Below are positions 33,690-44,045 of a DNA stretch of 64,000 nucleotides, in pieces. The position numbers and the translations under genes are program-made. The notes under the pieces were generated by a model. That model saw only the letters and a program-made list of their open reading frames with translations, was not told where the DNA came from and made no database searches. The DNA is taken from assembly GCA_051295955.1 (NCBI GenBank), contig JBPDWA010000004.1, forward strand, positions 62,001-126,000, written 5' to 3'. Source of the stretch: Enterococcus faecalis_A. GTDB lineage: Bacteria > Bacillota > Bacilli > Lactobacillales > Enterococcaceae. Each line of letters begins with the position of its first letter. Position 1 is the first letter of the stretch.

Positions 33690-34997
33690 TTATGTCAACG
33701 AAGCAATTACTTTTGCTTGAGCTGTCAAGGCACGCTCAGCCAAGGCTTCGTAACGAGCTTTTTTATCTCGGATACGTTGTGGCAATTCCGGGAACAAGCC
33801 AAAATTTGCATTCATTGGTTGGAAATGTTTGCCTTCTGCGTGGGTGATGTAATAAGCCATACTCCCCATAGTCGTCTCTCTTGGAAAGACAACTGGTTGA
33901 GCACCTTTAGCTAAACGAGCAGCATTCATTCCAGCTACCAAACCACTAGCAGCGCTTTCCACGTAACCTTCGACACCAGTCATTTGACCGGCAAAAAACA
34001 AAGTTTCTCGTTTTTTTGATTGATAGGTAGGCTGCAATAACTCAGGAGAGTTCATAAAGCTATTGCGGTGCATAACACCGTAACGGACAAATTCAGCATT
34101 TTCCAATCCTGGAATCATACGGAAAACTCGTTTTTGTTCACCCCATTTCAGATGGGTTTGAAAGCCAACAATGTTATATAAAGAAGCAGCTGCATTATCT
34201 TGACGCAGTTGAACTACCGCATATGGACGTTTTCCTGTTTTCGGATCTTCTAGACCCACAGGTTTCATTGGACCAAATAACATAGTTTTGATGCCACGTT
34301 TGGCCATCACTTCAATTGGCATGCAGCCTTCAAAAAATTTTTCTTTTTCAAAAGCCTTTAGCGGCACAACCTCTGCGGCAATCAATTCTGCGTAGAAGGC
34401 TTTAAACTCTGCTTCGGTTAGTGGACAATTTAAGTAAGCTGCTGCTCCTTTGTCATAGCGTGATTTTAAATAAACCTTATCCATATCAATGGTAGCTTTA
34501 TCGACAATTGGAGCAGCTGCATCGTAAAAATAAAAACCAGCAGATCCATTAAAGCTCTTAATTTGCTCAGACAAAGCTTCTGAAGTTAACGGACCAGTCG
34601 CAATGACTACAATACCGTCGGGAATTTCTGACAGTTCTTCATTTTTAATTGTAATTAGCGGATGGGACTTAATTTTTTGAGTGATTGTTTGAGAGAAGCG
34701 GTCGCGATCGACTGCTAAAGCTCCGCCGGCCGGTACTGCTGTCTCATCAGCACTTTGAATAATCACTGAATTCAAGCGGCGCATTTCTTCTTTTAAGACG
34801 CCTACTGCATTGGTTAAGCTATTTCCTCTTAAAGAATTTGAACAAACCAGCTCGGCGAAATTCTCTGTCTGATGGGCCGGTGTTTGTTTGACCGGGCGCA
34901 TTTCATATAAAGTGACGGCTACGCCAGCTTGGGCTGCCTGCCAAGCGGCTTCACTACCTGCTAAGCCAGCTCCGATCACTGTAATGGAAGTTGTCAT
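33690..34997 (-). CDS. trmFO: TrmFO, folate-dependent tRNA (uracil-54) methyltransferase
   Basis: FAD enzyme that makes ribothymidine at tRNA position 54 using methylene-tetrahydrofolate. The N-terminal FAD motif is VIGAGLAGSEAAWQAA; LYEMRPVKQTPAHQT and ELVCSNSLRGNSL with the conserved Cys follow; GQMTGVEGYVESAASGLVAG is the C-terminal FAD segment. I start at the ATG at 34997 (MTTSITVIGAG), since the AAAGGA site abuts the upstream ATG at 35009. At 435 residues it is normal. It follows topA, as in many Firmicutes. Confidence 0.94.
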   Translation of the reverse strand: MTTSITVIGAGLAGSEAAWQAAQAGVAVTLYEMRPVKQTPAHQTENFAELVCSNSLRGNSLTNAVGVLKEEMRRLNSVIIQSADETAVPAGGALAVDRDRFSQTITQKIKSHPLITIKNEELSEIPDGIVVIATGPLTSEALSEQIKSFNGSAGFYFYDAAAPIVDKATIDMDKVYLKSRYDKGAAAYLNCPLTEAEFKAFYAELIAAEVVPLKAFEKEKFFEGCMPIEVMAKRGIKTMLFGPMKPVGLEDPKTGKRPYAVVQLRQDNAAASLYNIVGFQTHLKWGEQKRVFRMIPGLENAEFVRYGVMHRNSFMNSPELLQPTYQSKKRETLFFAGQMTGVEGYVESAASGLVAGMNAARLAKGAQPVVFPRETTMGSMAYYITHAEGKHFQPMNANFGLFPELPQRIRDKKARYEALAERALTAQAKVIASLT

Positions 34998-35040
34998 AGG
35001 ATTCGTCATTCCTTTTCTGCTAGACTATTGCTGCTTTGAT

Positions 35041-37119
35041 TTATTTTTGTATATTTTCTTCATAATCACCATTGATGCAGACAATTTGTTTGCCGCCTTT
35101 GACCTTCTTTTCAACCAAGTATTGGCCGCATTTTGGACACGGACGTCCGATTGGTTTATCCCATGAGGTGAAATCGCACTCAGGGTAACGGCTGCAACCG
35201 TAGAAAATCCGATTTTTCTTCGATTTCCGTTCAATTACTTCTCCTTGATGACAGACCGGGCAAGTTACGCCTATTTCTTTTACAATTGGTTTGGTATTCC
35301 GACAGTCTGGAAAATTGCTGCAAGCATAAAACTTACCATAGCGACCTAGCTTAATAACCATTGGATGGCCGCACAATTCACAGTCAAAACCAGCTGGTTC
35401 GTCTTTAATTTGAATTTTTTCAATTTTTTCTTCAGCGTTGGTTAATTCTTTTTCAAAAGGTTGATAGAAACGATCGACGACTTCCACCCATTTCTCCTGG
35501 CCATCACCGATTTTATCCAAATCGCCTTCCATGGAAGCAGTGAAGTGAATATCAACAATTTGAGGGAAAAATTCAACGATCAAAGTATTAACAATTTCGC
35601 CCAGCTCTGTCGGTTCGAAACGCTTATTGGTCAATTTTACATAATATCGCCGTTGAATCGTTTCTAAGGTTGGCGCGTAAGTAGATGGACGCCCTACGCC
35701 ATTTTCTTCCAACGCACGAATTAAAGTCGCTTCACTAAAGCGGGCAGGTGGTTGTGTAAAGTGTTGTTTTGGCTCAATATTCAAGGATTTAACCACATCG
35801 CCTTGCGTTAAATCCGGCAAGATATTTTCTTTATCTTCTTTGCCGTCATCGCGCCCTTCTACATAGACTTGCATGAACCCTTTAAATTTCACTTTGGCTC
35901 CATTAGCGATGAAAATGACGCCATTTTGTGCCAGTGTAACTTTCATCGTATCCAAAATAGCCGGTGTCATTTGGCTAGCGACAAAACGCGACCAAATAAG
36001 CGTATAAAGCTTCAACTGATCTTTATCCAAATATTGTTTGATTTCTTCCGGGGTTCTCAACACGCCGGAAGGACGAATTGCTTCGTGAGCATCTTGTGCC
36101 CCTTGGGCATTTTTTATTTTGCGACTGCCGTGAGCTGAAAATTCTTTGCCGTAGGTTTTTTCAATAAATTCCGCAGCTTCTGCTTTGGCTGAATCAGCAA
36201 TTCGAGTCGAATCTGTACGCATATATGTGATTAACCCTACCGTGCCTTGTTTGCCTAAGGCAATACCTTCATAGAGTTGTTGAGCTACCATCATTGTTTT
36301 TCTAGTTCTAAAGTTCAATTTGCGGGCAGCTTCTTGTTGTAAACTACTGGTGGTAAAAGGGAGCGCCGGATTGCGCTTGCGTTCTTTCTTTTCAACTTTT
36401 GTCACGTCGAAAGTATCGCCTTTAATACGTGCCGTAATTGTTTCTACTGCTTCTGCGTTAGGCAGCTTCGTTTTTTTTCCATCAAGTCCCCAAAAATTCG
36501 CTTTGAACATTTTTTTGCCTTTTTGGAAGTTGCCGTCAATACTCCAATATTCTTCCGGTTTAAATTCACGGATTTCTTTTTCCCGATCGATAATAATTTT
36601 TAAAGCCACTGACTGAACACGACCAGCACTCAAGCCTTTTTTAACTTTACGCCATAAAATTGGACTAAGGGAATAGCCCACCAAGCGATCCAGAATTCTT
36701 CTGGCTTGCTGCGCATCAACCAAGTCTAAATTAATCGTGCGAGGTTCTTTGAAGGCTGCTTTAACTGCTTCTTTCGTAATTTCGTTGAAGACTACTCGAT
36801 TTTTATCATTTAAATCCAAGCCTAAAAGATAAGCTAAGTGCCAAGCGATCGCTTCTCCTTCACGGTCCGGATCGGCTGCGAGATAGACTTTTTCGGCTTT
36901 TTTTGCGGCTGTTTTTAAGCTTTTAATAACATCTCCCTTGCCACGAATGGAAATGTAATGGGGTTCATAATTATGTTCAATGTCAATGCCCATCTTACTC
37001 TTAGGTAAATCCCGTATGTGACCAACACTGGCAACGACTTTATAGTTTCTACCTAGATATTTTTCAATGGTCTTAGCTTTTGCAGGAGATTCTACAATTA
37101 CAAGATATTTATAGGCCAT
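35041..37119 (-). CDS. topA: DNA topoisomerase I
   Basis: Type IA enzyme relaxing negative supercoils. TOPRIM motif YLAADPDREGEAIAWHL, the nucleophilic tyrosine in GLITYMRTDSTRI, and three C-terminal zinc-ribbon modules (CELCGHPM with CSNFPDC; CPVCHQGE with CSRYPEC; CPKCGQYL, the last truncated with one later Cys) are visible. ATG at 37119 (MAYKYLVIVESPAKAK) has AGGAG 9 nt upstream; a longer in-frame ATG-start extension is not supported. At 692 residues it is standard. Downstream of dprA by 130 bp. Confidence 0.97.
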   Translation of the reverse strand: MAYKYLVIVESPAKAKTIEKYLGRNYKVVASVGHIRDLPKSKMGIDIEHNYEPHYISIRGKGDVIKSLKTAAKKAEKVYLAADPDREGEAIAWHLAYLLGLDLNDKNRVVFNEITKEAVKAAFKEPRTINLDLVDAQQARRILDRLVGYSLSPILWRKVKKGLSAGRVQSVALKIIIDREKEIREFKPEEYWSIDGNFQKGKKMFKANFWGLDGKKTKLPNAEAVETITARIKGDTFDVTKVEKKERKRNPALPFTTSSLQQEAARKLNFRTRKTMMVAQQLYEGIALGKQGTVGLITYMRTDSTRIADSAKAEAAEFIEKTYGKEFSAHGSRKIKNAQGAQDAHEAIRPSGVLRTPEEIKQYLDKDQLKLYTLIWSRFVASQMTPAILDTMKVTLAQNGVIFIANGAKVKFKGFMQVYVEGRDDGKEDKENILPDLTQGDVVKSLNIEPKQHFTQPPARFSEATLIRALEENGVGRPSTYAPTLETIQRRYYVKLTNKRFEPTELGEIVNTLIVEFFPQIVDIHFTASMEGDLDKIGDGQEKWVEVVDRFYQPFEKELTNAEEKIEKIQIKDEPAGFDCELCGHPMVIKLGRYGKFYACSNFPDCRNTKPIVKEIGVTCPVCHQGEVIERKSKKNRIFYGCSRYPECDFTSWDKPIGRPCPKCGQYLVEKKVKGGKQIVCINGDYEENIQK

Positions 37120-37251
37120 CCTATGGTACTCCTTTCGGTTTTGCATTTTTACTACTATTGTATAATCGCTCATAATAAGTAAAAACTCACAAATCGTAGT
37201 TCATCATATTCTAAAAGGAATAGGTTTGTCAAGGATAGCTTTTTTTATTTT

Positions 37252-38124
37252 TCAAAATATACTTAATTCTTTCACAATATCTTCAATAGATGTCGTACAT
37301 TTTGCTCCGTCTTTGATCAATTCATGGCAACCAGTTGTAAAAGAATGAAAAATGCTGCCTGGTACCGCAAAGACTTCCCGACCGTAGTCAAGTGCGGCTT
37401 GAGCTGTAATTAATGAACCGCTGTTTTTGCGAGCCTCCATGATACAAGTTCCTAGGCTTAGGCCAGCAATAATTCGATTTCTGGCTGGGAAATGATAGCT
37501 TTTAGGGCTACTTCCATTAGGGTATTCGCTTAACACCAATTGTTCTTGCTTCATTATTGTCTGCAATGCAGCATTTTCTGGCGGATAACTGACATCCAAG
37601 CCGGTGCCGATAACCGCTATGGTAGAGCCAAGCTTAGCCAGTGCTGTTTGGTGGCTACAACTGTCCACCCCTTTAGCTAAACCACTAACAACGGTAAAGC
37701 CCTCTTCGACAATTTGGGCTACCAGCTTACGAGTGACTCGCAACCCATAGGAAGTAGCATAACGAGCGCCTACCACAGCTAACTTTCTTCTCGTTAGTAG
37801 CTGTAAGTTACCAGCATAAAAAAGCAGGGCTGGTGGATTGTAAATCGCCTTCAACTGTTTCGGATAAATGGGATCCAGAATGGTTAAAAATTGATGCTGA
37901 TGTAGTTTTGCTTCTAAGTGTTCTGTCTGTTGTGAATAGTAACGCCAAGAATTGAGAAATAATTCTTTGTATCTTGTGACTTCTCCATAGGTTAACAGTT
38001 CTGTCTCAGAAAAATCCGTGCGCTGTTGGGCTTGGGATTGCGCCAAGATGTTTAATTTACTCCTATTGCCAATGCCCTTACATAAGGTTAACTTGAACAA
38101 TAACTGTCGTTGGGCTGCTTCCAT
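37252..38124 (-). CDS. dprA: DprA, DNA-processing protein
   Basis: Binds incoming single-stranded DNA and loads RecA during transformation. The Rossmann-like core has GARYATSYGLRVTRKL, VSGLAKGVDSCSHQTAL, ALIGTG-type VIGTGLDVSYPPEN and PLSFHFPARNRIIAGLS-like YHFPARNRIIAGLSLG. The 290-residue length is typical of the streptococcal/enterococcal form without a C-terminal winged helix. AGAAGG precedes the ATG. Its presence suggests transformation ability or a retained recombination role; no other com gene is in view. Confidence 0.93.
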   Translation of the reverse strand: MEAAQRQLLFKLTLCKGIGNRSKLNILAQSQAQQRTDFSETELLTYGEVTRYKELFLNSWRYYSQQTEHLEAKLHQHQFLTILDPIYPKQLKAIYNPPALLFYAGNLQLLTRRKLAVVGARYATSYGLRVTRKLVAQIVEEGFTVVSGLAKGVDSCSHQTALAKLGSTIAVIGTGLDVSYPPENAALQTIMKQEQLVLSEYPNGSSPKSYHFPARNRIIAGLSLGTCIMEARKNSGSLITAQAALDYGREVFAVPGSIFHSFTTGCHELIKDGAKCTTSIEDIVKELSIF

Positions 38125-38188
38125 AAAAAAGACCTTCTTTCACATAGTACTTCATAAGTAACATACGCAAAAAAAGGTGTAATTTTTT

Positions 38189-38956
38189 TTATAATAAGTC
38201 TTTAACTGGGGCAAATGTTTTTCTGTGAATAGGACAAACACCTAGACGTGTTAAGCCAGCCAAATGCTCTTTCGTCCCATATCCAGCATTATTTTTAAAA
38301 CCATATCCCGGATATAGTTCGTCGTATTCTTTCATGAGACGATCGCGGGTTACTTTGGCAATGATGCTGGCAGCTGCAATAGAGATAGAACGCGCGTCTC
38401 CTTTAATCAGGCTTTCTTGTTCAATCGTCAATGGCAATTTCATAGCGTCAATCAGCAAATAGTCAGGTACGAAGCACAATTCTTCCAAAGCCATCGTCAT
38501 CGCTTGCTTCGTAGCTTGATAAATGTTGATGTCATCAATGATTTCGTGATCTGCTATTCCCAGTCCTACCGCAATTGCTTGATTTTGAATTTGCTCATAC
38601 AAAGTCTCTCTTTTTTGTGCCGATAGTTTTTTTGAGTCATTTAAGCCTAGTATCTCACAATTCTCCGGTAAAATTACTGCAGCAGCAACTACCGGACCCG
38701 CTAAAGGTCCCCGTCCAACTTCATCAACGCCTGCAATCAGTCGATGCCCTTTTTTCTGAGCTTCCCGTTCAAAGTAACTCATCTCCTCTAAAAGAGCTCG
38801 TTCTTTCTGATACAGCATTTGTTGGTGCTGCCATTGCTTGAGAAGTTGCTGTACGCCTTTTCTTTGGTCTGCCTGCCATTGTTGAAAACGAGGATCAGTG
38901 CTAGAGGAAATAGTTTTTAACTGTTGTTTGATGACTTGTATTGATTCTTTACTCAT
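38189..38956 (-). CDS. rnhB: Ribonuclease HII
   Basis: Cuts RNA in RNA-DNA hybrids, including single ribonucleotides. The catalytic acidic set is in IAGVDEVGRGPLAGPV (DE), LNDSKKLS and LLIDAM. The first 65 residues are an N-terminal helical extension common in Firmicute RNase HII. At 255 residues it is normal. Its ATG overlaps the TGA of rbgA (ATGA), so the two are translationally coupled. Confidence 0.95.
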   Translation of the reverse strand: MSKESIQVIKQQLKTISSSTDPRFQQWQADQRKGVQQLLKQWQHQQMLYQKERALLEEMSYFEREAQKKGHRLIAGVDEVGRGPLAGPVVAAAVILPENCEILGLNDSKKLSAQKRETLYEQIQNQAIAVGLGIADHEIIDDINIYQATKQAMTMALEELCFVPDYLLIDAMKLPLTIEQESLIKGDARSISIAAASIIAKVTRDRLMKEYDELYPGYGFKNNAGYGTKEHLAGLTRLGVCPIHRKTFAPVKDLL

Positions 38957-39813
38957 TGTAATTCTCTAACTCCTAATTCTTCCCAACGATCTATAGTGTA
39001 ATAACCTAATTTGCCATTGCGAATTTCTACTATGATCATTTCACTAGCGCGTTCATAATTTTCTTTGAACCCTCTTTTTTCACTGATCTGCATCAACAAT
39101 TCTGGAGCCGGTTGAAAAATATCAGTCTCTGTTAGTTGATAGCGTTCTATTAATCTTTGAGGATAATATTTTGCAAAAAATTCCAAACCGTAGATAGCTA
39201 AATCATCTAAATGTAATAATTGATCCTTGATGGCACCGGTCAACGCTAATTTTTTGCCAATTGCTTCATCTTCAAATTTCGGCCACAAAATCCCCGGCGT
39301 ATCTAAAAGCTCCAGCTCTGAGCCGGAGCGGAGCCATTGTTGGCCTTTGGTTACGCCCGGCTTATTGCCAGTCTGAGCCATTTTTTTCCCTGCTAGCCGG
39401 TTCATTACAGTTGATTTACCAACATTGGGGATACCAATACACATGGCACGGATCGCTCGAGGTTTTATGCCTTTTGCTTGTTGACGCGCTAATTTTTCTT
39501 GAAGAACCTTTTTAGCTGCTGGAACTATTTTGTTGATTCCTTTATTCGCTTGCGCATTAATAACGAGTGCTGACAACCCCTGTTCTTGAAAATAATTGCA
39601 CCACTTTTTATTTTGTTCAGGATCAGCAAGGTCCCCTTTGTTTAAAAGAACCAAGCGTGGTTTTCGTTGGACGATTTGATCCATCATCGGATTTCTGGAA
39701 GATAGCGGCAGCCGAGCATCTACTAGTTCAAAAACAATGTCGACATGTTTTAATTTCTCGGATACTTCCCTTTTGGCTTTGGCCATATGACCAGGAAACC
39801 ATTGAATTGCCAT
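38953..39813 (-). CDS. rbgA: RbgA/YlqF, ribosome-assembly GTPase
   Basis: Circularly permuted GTPase needed late in 50S subunit assembly. The permuted order is visible: NKGD (G4) near residue 58, then GIPNVGKSTVMNRL (G1) near 127, and DTPGILWP (G3) near 170. MAIQWFPGHMAKAKRE is the family start. At 286 residues it is standard. GGAGACG precedes the ATG. It leads the rbgA-rnhB-dprA-topA cluster. Confidence 0.95.
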   Translation of the reverse strand: MAIQWFPGHMAKAKREVSEKLKHVDIVFELVDARLPLSSRNPMMDQIVQRKPRLVLLNKGDLADPEQNKKWCNYFQEQGLSALVINAQANKGINKIVPAAKKVLQEKLARQQAKGIKPRAIRAMCIGIPNVGKSTVMNRLAGKKMAQTGNKPGVTKGQQWLRSGSELELLDTPGILWPKFEDEAIGKKLALTGAIKDQLLHLDDLAIYGLEFFAKYYPQRLIERYQLTETDIFQPAPELLMQISEKRGFKENYERASEMIIVEIRNGKLGYYTIDRWEELGVRELQ

Positions 39814-39951
39814 GAGCAGACGTCTCCTTTTTCTTCACTTTTTTTCAAATTGTTATTTAGTAAGCGTTAAGTTGCTTTTAGGATAAATACTTGTCCATTG
39901 TATCATAATTTCCCTGTTTCCTTTTAGTTATTTTGAAAATCAGGAGAACTT

Positions 39952-41619
39952 TTAAGGCAAACGCGTCCAACGGCGTTCTTTCTTAAAGAAAGCAGCGGCT
40001 GTTTTTGCTTGTTCGACAATCGCTGGCGGATAGCTCAAGACTTGAAGTAACTTAATAGCATTACTGGTTTGGGAAGCTCCTTCTTTGAGTTGATAATCAA
40101 AAATAATGCCGTTTTCTTCATCAATTTGTTCTTCAAAGTGAACATTTTTGCAACTATTCTTCAATATTTCCGTTAGCTCAATGTCATGAGTCGCGACAAA
40201 GGCTAAGGAAGGATAGGTATTTAACCAAGCAACAATGCTGGCTGAAGCAGCAACACGTTCGATCGTATTCGTTCCCTTTAAAATTTCATCAATAAAACAA
40301 AGACAAGGCGTTTTTGTTTCTACTACGTTTAATATCCGTTTTAGCGACTTAATTTCGGCGATAAAATAACTATCTCCTTCAAAAAGATCATCTTCAATTG
40401 CCATTGAGGTGAAAATATGAGCATGGGGCAATGAGAATTCCTCCACTAAAGCAGTATGAACAGTCGCTGCTAGCAAACAACTAAGGGCAACACTTTTAAC
40501 GTAGGTGGATTTTCCAGAAGCATTTGAACCGGAAACCAACGTATTCACTTGCCAATCAACATCATTAGCCACCGGCTCAGCCAGCAACGGATGATAAATT
40601 TCCTTACCTAAAACAGTTACGGATTCTGTAAAAATCGGCTGACAAGTTTCTGGCATTGCCAATCGAAAATTCAACACTGCAGCCGCAACTTCTAATTCTC
40701 CCATCAAGCGCCAAAGCTGATCGGCTGCCTGATGATGATTCAACAACTTAGATAAAACTAGTTGATAAGCGATAAACGGTAACATCAATATCATACTTAA
40801 GTAATCAAAAATTATTTCCGCTTCAGAATTCGTTTTTACTCGGAAGGAAAAGCCTAATATCGTCACGGAACCAATTTTACTCAGAGCAGCCTGTAATTCC
40901 GTTTGATAGGGTGTTTTTAGCTGGACTAATTTTTTAGCGGTTGAAATCGCTTGAACAAAATAACTCATACAACTAAGCTCCATCTCTAGTTGCTGTTTTT
41001 TTATTTGATAATAAATTGCATTGAAAACAACTGACCCTAAAGTTACTAAATATAAGCTAGCAGTAGAAAATAACAGACTGGCTGTACCTGCGATTAGCGG
41101 CAATAGACCTAAAAAGACGTAGAGGGCGAAATGAGCAATTTTTTTGTTGGTCGTTTCATTTAAATATTCTTCAACAGAGTTGTGGTCTTTTTTTCCTAAA
41201 AAAGCAAAATACATTTGCAATTGCTCCCGCACATTTTGATGTTCGTTGAGATAAAGAATCAATGTTTCTAAACGCTCTTGTTCTGTTTGTGAAAAATTGT
41301 AGCTGCGTAAGCGTCGATACAAGGCTTCGGAGCCAATACTGGAGTATGTACCATTCAACTGTTGAAAAACAGAAAAAACATCTAAATCTTGCCAAGTAAG
41401 TTCATCTATTCGACTATCGTGGGGATGATAGCGCTCGTATAGCTCCCATGCTTTTCTCAAGCTTTTTTCATCATCAAATGTCCGTGAAGGATGCGGTAAT
41501 TACCCCCAAGCATTTCTCACTTGTTTATGAATTTGGTATTTGTGATATTTTTCATACAACCACATGACCACTACAAAAGCAAAAATCAAGAGACCTATCA
41601 AGAGAAGTTTATTCATCAT
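39952..41619 (-). pseudogene. MutS-related membrane ATPase interrupted by one in-frame stop
   Basis: The frame from ATG 41619 (after an AGGAG site) reads MMNKLLLIGLLIFAFVVMWL, a membrane helix, then through NAWG to a TAA at 41500-41502, and continues in the same frame as LPHPSRTFDDEKSLRKAWEL for another 515 codons. The long part has two more hydrophobic helices, then a MutS domain V ATPase: Walker A SGSNASGKSTYVKS and Walker B CLCFIDEILKGTNTIE with ATHDIELTEIL. This is the MutS-related protein of unknown role, not mismatch-repair MutS. Only one lesion is seen, so loss is recent, or the 502-residue downstream frame (TTG at 41460) is still translated. Confidence 0.75.
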
Positions 41620-41959
41620 TTGCTCCTTGTTCATTTTTACTCAAGTATAAACTTTTATTCCTTTTGAAACAATCTTATTCTAGAAAAATTTGAAAAAAAA
41701 GCTGCAACACTAAAATGTCCAGCTTAACGGAAACTATTCTTGAATTAAGCTCCACCTCTTATCAGAAGTGCGAGGCTATAAGAAGCATTCAATTATTATC
41801 TCATTTGTTAATCGTAGCAAAAATTCGGCAGCAACTAGTGTGTTTCAATAAAATGTCCAAGCTTACTTTTCCCTGCTGTTAGAAATGAAGGCTCTTTCCT
41901 AATGATGTTCTAATCGTGCTATTTTCTTCACTTTTTCTCTGACCAGCTTCATCTATGAC
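41620..41959. other. Intergenic stretch between the MutS-related gene and lepB
   Basis: No readable gene. On the minus strand two 14-18 nt near-repeats containing AAGCT-GGACATTTTA occur about 130 bp apart (near 41715 and 41850). I cannot tell whether they are sites or chance. Confidence 0.4.
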
Positions 41960-42514
41960 TTACCTGGGAATTACTTTTAGATGTCGTAGCGGATAATACA
42001 CCGCTTGTGCTTTCCCTAAGATAGCACTGCGCTTGACTGCGCCAAAAGAACGACTATCCTTTGACATCCGACGATTATCTCCCAGAACAAAATAGCAATC
42101 TTTTGATAGTTTTTTTTGATTCAATAGTTCTTGGGAAGCAAAATTGGTGGTGTAAGGGGCTGTTTCATGATCTTTTTGAATATTCTTTTTTAAAAATGGC
42201 TCCGCCACCGGCTGCCCATTAATATATAACTGATCATCTAGATAACGAACAGTCTCTCCCGGCAAACCGATGATTCGTTTGATTAAAATAGCGCCATTGT
42301 CAGCTCGGAAAACAACTACGTCAAAGCGCTTGATGGCCGAAAATTTTTCCATGACAATCATATCACCTTGATATAAATTTTTTTGCATGGAATTACCGTC
42401 CACTCGTACAGGAATAAAAATAAATCCCCGCAAAATAAAGACCAGCACGATCGAAGGAACCAATATCTTCAGCAAAAACATGACCGTTCCTACGTACTTG
42501 CGTTTGGCTTTCAC
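41960..42514 (-). CDS. lepB: Type I signal peptidase
   Basis: Membrane serine protease that removes signal peptides from exported proteins. One N-terminal anchor (LLKILVPSIVLVFILRGFIF) precedes the catalytic serine Ser42 in DGNSMQ and the general base Lys79 in ILIKRIIGLPGE. The C-terminal boxes YFVLGDNRRMSKDSRSFG are present. At 184 residues it is a typical Gram-positive SipT-like enzyme. The start is GTG at 42514 after AAAGGGG. It follows ctpA by 21 bp. Confidence 0.94.
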   Translation of the reverse strand: MKAKRKYVGTVMFLLKILVPSIVLVFILRGFIFIPVRVDGNSMQKNLYQGDMIVMEKFSAIKRFDVVVFRADNGAILIKRIIGLPGETVRYLDDQLYINGQPVAEPFLKKNIQKDHETAPYTTNFASQELLNQKKLSKDCYFVLGDNRRMSKDSRSFGAVKRSAILGKAQAVYYPLRHLKVIPR

Positions 42515-42535
42515 GTTATTTCCCCTTTGTCTGCA

Positions 42536-43951
42536 TTATTTTTTTACTGCTTTGAGCGCGGTGTTGTAGGCAACATCATGCTCTAGAATTAACTTACCTA
42601 ACATAGCTTCGATTTTAGTAGCTGTAGCTGGTGAAACTTCACCATCGACAGGTAGTTGATTTTGCTTTTGAATGTCGGCAACAGCTGTTTTCGTAGCTGA
42701 ATCAAAAGTTGTGCTTGTTTGATCTACGGAATAACCTAAGGCTGCTAAAATTCCATGTAAGTTTTTAATTGCTTCTGATTGAGTGCCTTCTTTAAGCACT
42801 TGGTCTCGTGGAATTGGTTTTAAATAGGCGTATTCCGGAAAATCAGCCCTAATAGAAGGAGCTAGCCCTTTTTCATGCAACCATTGTCCAGACGGCGTTA
42901 GCCATTTTAGGACGGTTAATTTGAGCTCCGTTTTATCTTGTAAATTTTTCACCGACTGCACGGTACCTTTACCAAAGGTTTTTGTTCCCACTACAGGAAT
43001 ATCAGCAGCTTCTTTTAAAGCTGCGGCAAATATTTCAGCAGCGCTAGCGCTACTTTCATCAACGACGACGGCAACTGGTTCGGTTACTTTAAACCCGCCA
43101 TCTAGTTTTTTTGAAGCTGCTTCCTTCATGCGTTGCCCATTCTTGTCTTCAAATTGCACGATGGTCTGGCCATTTTTTAAAAACATACTTGCCATCTGTT
43201 CTGCTTGATCCAACAGTCCGCCAGGATTTTGGCGTACATCGATAACAAAAGCTTTAGCGCCGGCTTTGCGCAAATGTTTAATTTTCGTTTGTAATTCTTG
43301 CGCTGTCTGTTTTCCAAAAGTTGAAATTTTTAAATAACCGACTGTTGCGTCATGTTCATCCATTTTGCTGTAGATGGTTTCCATCGGTACTTCTGCTCGT
43401 TTTACGTCGATATCAAAGGTCTGTTCGCCTCGTCGGATTGATAAATTAACTGACGTTCCTTTTTTGCCCCGAATCTTAGATACCACTTCAGAAAGAGCAA
43501 CTCCCTCGGTAGATTGACCATCGACTTTGACAATGACATCATTCGTTTTCAAGCCAGCTTTTTCAGCCGGCGAATTTTTCACAGGAACTTCCATTACTGT
43601 TGGATAATTATCTTTAATTGCCATCGTGGCGCCAATTCCTTCAAAACTACCCGACAAGCTTTTACTTAGTTCATTTGCTGCTGGTTCAGTCAAATAACTG
43701 GAGTAAGGATCGTCAAGGGCAGCGGCCATTCCTTGCAAAGCGCCATCTACCAACTTACTTTTGTCCACTTTGCCGACATAATTATTGGTTATTTCATCAT
43801 ATAAGTCTTGGACTTTAGCTAAATCACCAGTTGTAGACATTTTTTGAAGGCGATAATCAAAATAGATATAACAAGCCCCCCCTACTAAAAAAGCAGTGCA
43901 CAAAATAGATATAATGTATTGATAATATGGTATCGTTCGTTTGCTTTTCAT
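42536..43951 (-). CDS. C-terminal processing peptidase (S41 family, CtpA-like)
   Basis: Membrane-anchored serine protease outside the cell. After an N-terminal helix (IISILCTAFLVGGACYIY) come a PDZ domain (residues about 100-180, GLKTNDVIVKVDGQS), the S41 catalytic region with Ser in VVDESSASAAEIFAAAL and Lys in GTKTFGKGTVQSV, and a C-terminal peptidoglycan-binding domain (LGYSVDQTSTTFDSATKTAV). At 471 residues it is the usual Firmicute length. It is probably transcribed with lepB. Confidence 0.93.
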   Translation of the reverse strand: MKSKRTIPYYQYIISILCTAFLVGGACYIYFDYRLQKMSTTGDLAKVQDLYDEITNNYVGKVDKSKLVDGALQGMAAALDDPYSSYLTEPAANELSKSLSGSFEGIGATMAIKDNYPTVMEVPVKNSPAEKAGLKTNDVIVKVDGQSTEGVALSEVVSKIRGKKGTSVNLSIRRGEQTFDIDVKRAEVPMETIYSKMDEHDATVGYLKISTFGKQTAQELQTKIKHLRKAGAKAFVIDVRQNPGGLLDQAEQMASMFLKNGQTIVQFEDKNGQRMKEAASKKLDGGFKVTEPVAVVVDESSASAAEIFAAALKEAADIPVVGTKTFGKGTVQSVKNLQDKTELKLTVLKWLTPSGQWLHEKGLAPSIRADFPEYAYLKPIPRDQVLKEGTQSEAIKNLHGILAALGYSVDQTSTTFDSATKTAVADIQKQNQLPVDGEVSPATATKIEAMLGKLILEHDVAYNTALKAVKK

Positions 43952-44045
43952 TTTTTCAACTCTCTTTTCTTTTCCAGATGCTTTTGCTCAGTTTACCATA
44001 GATTAAGAAAGTCGTCAGCCTAAGATTGTCCGGCATTTATAAAGC

